DNA of 6,219 nucleotides from Bordetella parapertussis. Its GTDB lineage: Bacteria > Pseudomonadota > Gammaproteobacteria > Burkholderiales > Burkholderiaceae_C. This document shows, piece by piece, positions 5,801 to 6,219 of this stretch. Every line of letters starts with the position of its first letter. Within the stretch, counting starts at the first letter, position 1. Location: assembly GCA_945871945.1 (NCBI GenBank), contig CAMBXY010000089.1, forward strand, positions 1 through 6,219, given 5' to 3'. A program made the position numbers and the translations under genes. Below the pieces are notes generated by a model. The model searched no databases. It saw nothing but the letters and a program-made list of their open reading frames with translations, and was not told the DNA's origin.

Positions 5801-6219
5801 ATGCACTACCGCGCTGTTTTTATTTCTGATCTGCACCTGGGAACCCCAGGCTGCCAAGCCGACGCCCTCCTAGACTTTCTCAAATCACACACCAGTGATT
5901 ATTTGTATTTGGTGGGCGACATCATCGATGGTTGGCAATTGCGCCGCAAATGGTATTGGCCGCAAGCCCATAACGATGTGGTGCAAAAAATCTTGCGCCG
6001 TGTGCGCAAGGGTTGCCATGTGGTTTATGTGCCGGGCAACCACGACGAATTTGCCCGCGATTTTGTAGATCAACACTTTGGCGGCATCGAAGTATTGGAA
6101 GAGACTTCACACACCATGCTCGATGGCCGGCGTTTTTGGTTGGTGCATGGCGACTACTTCGATGCGGTGGTTAAATACGCCAAGTGGTTGGCTTACCTTG
6201 GCGACAATTTGTATGAATT
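5801..6219 (+). CDS. metallophosphoesterase, UDP-2,3-diacylglucosamine diphosphatase-like (3' partial)
   Basis: The frame runs from ATG at 5801 to the window edge, giving 139 residues of an expected protein of roughly 250-300. Calcineurin-like metal motifs appear in order: SDLHLG (Asp10, His12), VGDIIDGW (Asp40), PGNHDE (Asn80, His81) and VHGDYFD (His116). The segment WYWPQAHNDVVQKILRRVRKG is typical of a subgroup related to LpxH, the lipid A pathway enzyme that splits UDP-2,3-diacylglucosamine to lipid X and UMP. This subgroup differs from canonical LpxH, so the substrate is not certain. It is predicted to be cytoplasmic or membrane-peripheral, with no signal peptide. There is no clear Shine-Dalgarno sequence before the ATG. 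An in-frame TTG at 5768 would add 11 residues but also lacks one. It is divergent from the MBL gene and probably unrelated to the upstream operon. Confidence 0.88.
   Translation, partial: MHYRAVFISDLHLGTPGCQADALLDFLKSHTSDYLYLVGDIIDGWQLRRKWYWPQAHNDVVQKILRRVRKGCHVVYVPGNHDEFARDFVDQHFGGIEVLEETSHTMLDGRRFWLVHGDYFDAVVKYAKWLAYLGDNLYE

Overview
The window looks like Burkholderiales chromosome, probably Comamonadaceae-like. The reasons are the style of the protein families (AcoR-type sigma-54 activator, surface-adhesin-E-like and DUF4399 exported proteins, a glyoxalase-II-like MBL protein with an NPYV C-terminus) and moderate-GC, GCC/GGC-rich codon use. The genus is not determinable from the sequence alone. 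There are no RNA genes, CRISPR arrays, insertion sequences or phage genes.

Layout. (1) Bases 1-918 hold the 3' part of a sigma-54-dependent, AcoR-type activator whose sensor domain is cut off by the window edge. (2) Bases 919-1156 are a regulatory gap with a perfect 8-bp inverted repeat (942-968) and a good GG-N10-GC sigma-54 promoter match (1067-1082). (3) Bases 1157-4876, extending to 5299, hold five same-strand genes with short gaps: a Tat-exported Amidohydro_2-type TIM-barrel hydrolase, a 91-aa six-cysteine secreted protein, a di-heme oxidoreductase of the DHOR/DUF1111 family, a surface-adhesin-E-like secreted protein and a DUF4399 secreted protein. A strong hairpin lies between the first and second genes. 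(4) Bases 5303-5668, on the minus strand and convergent, hold an MBL-fold hydrolase gene that appears to have lost two internal blocks in frame, including the HxHxDH metal site. (5) From 5801, divergent from it, a metallophosphoesterase related to UDP-2,3-diacylglucosamine diphosphatases runs off the right edge.

How it may work. The activator, the candidate enhancer site and the candidate sigma-54 promoter are arranged as in a classical bEBP-controlled operon, so the five-gene cluster is probably induced by whatever the missing sensor domain detects. All five products carry export signals. The operon therefore looks like a periplasmic metabolic or redox module: a metal-dependent hydrolase/lyase-fold enzyme, a c-type di-heme enzyme that could move electrons, and three small accessory proteins of unknown function. 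I do not know a described pathway with this gene set and the substrate is unknown. This is the best candidate for an undescribed system here, but its functional coherence is inference.
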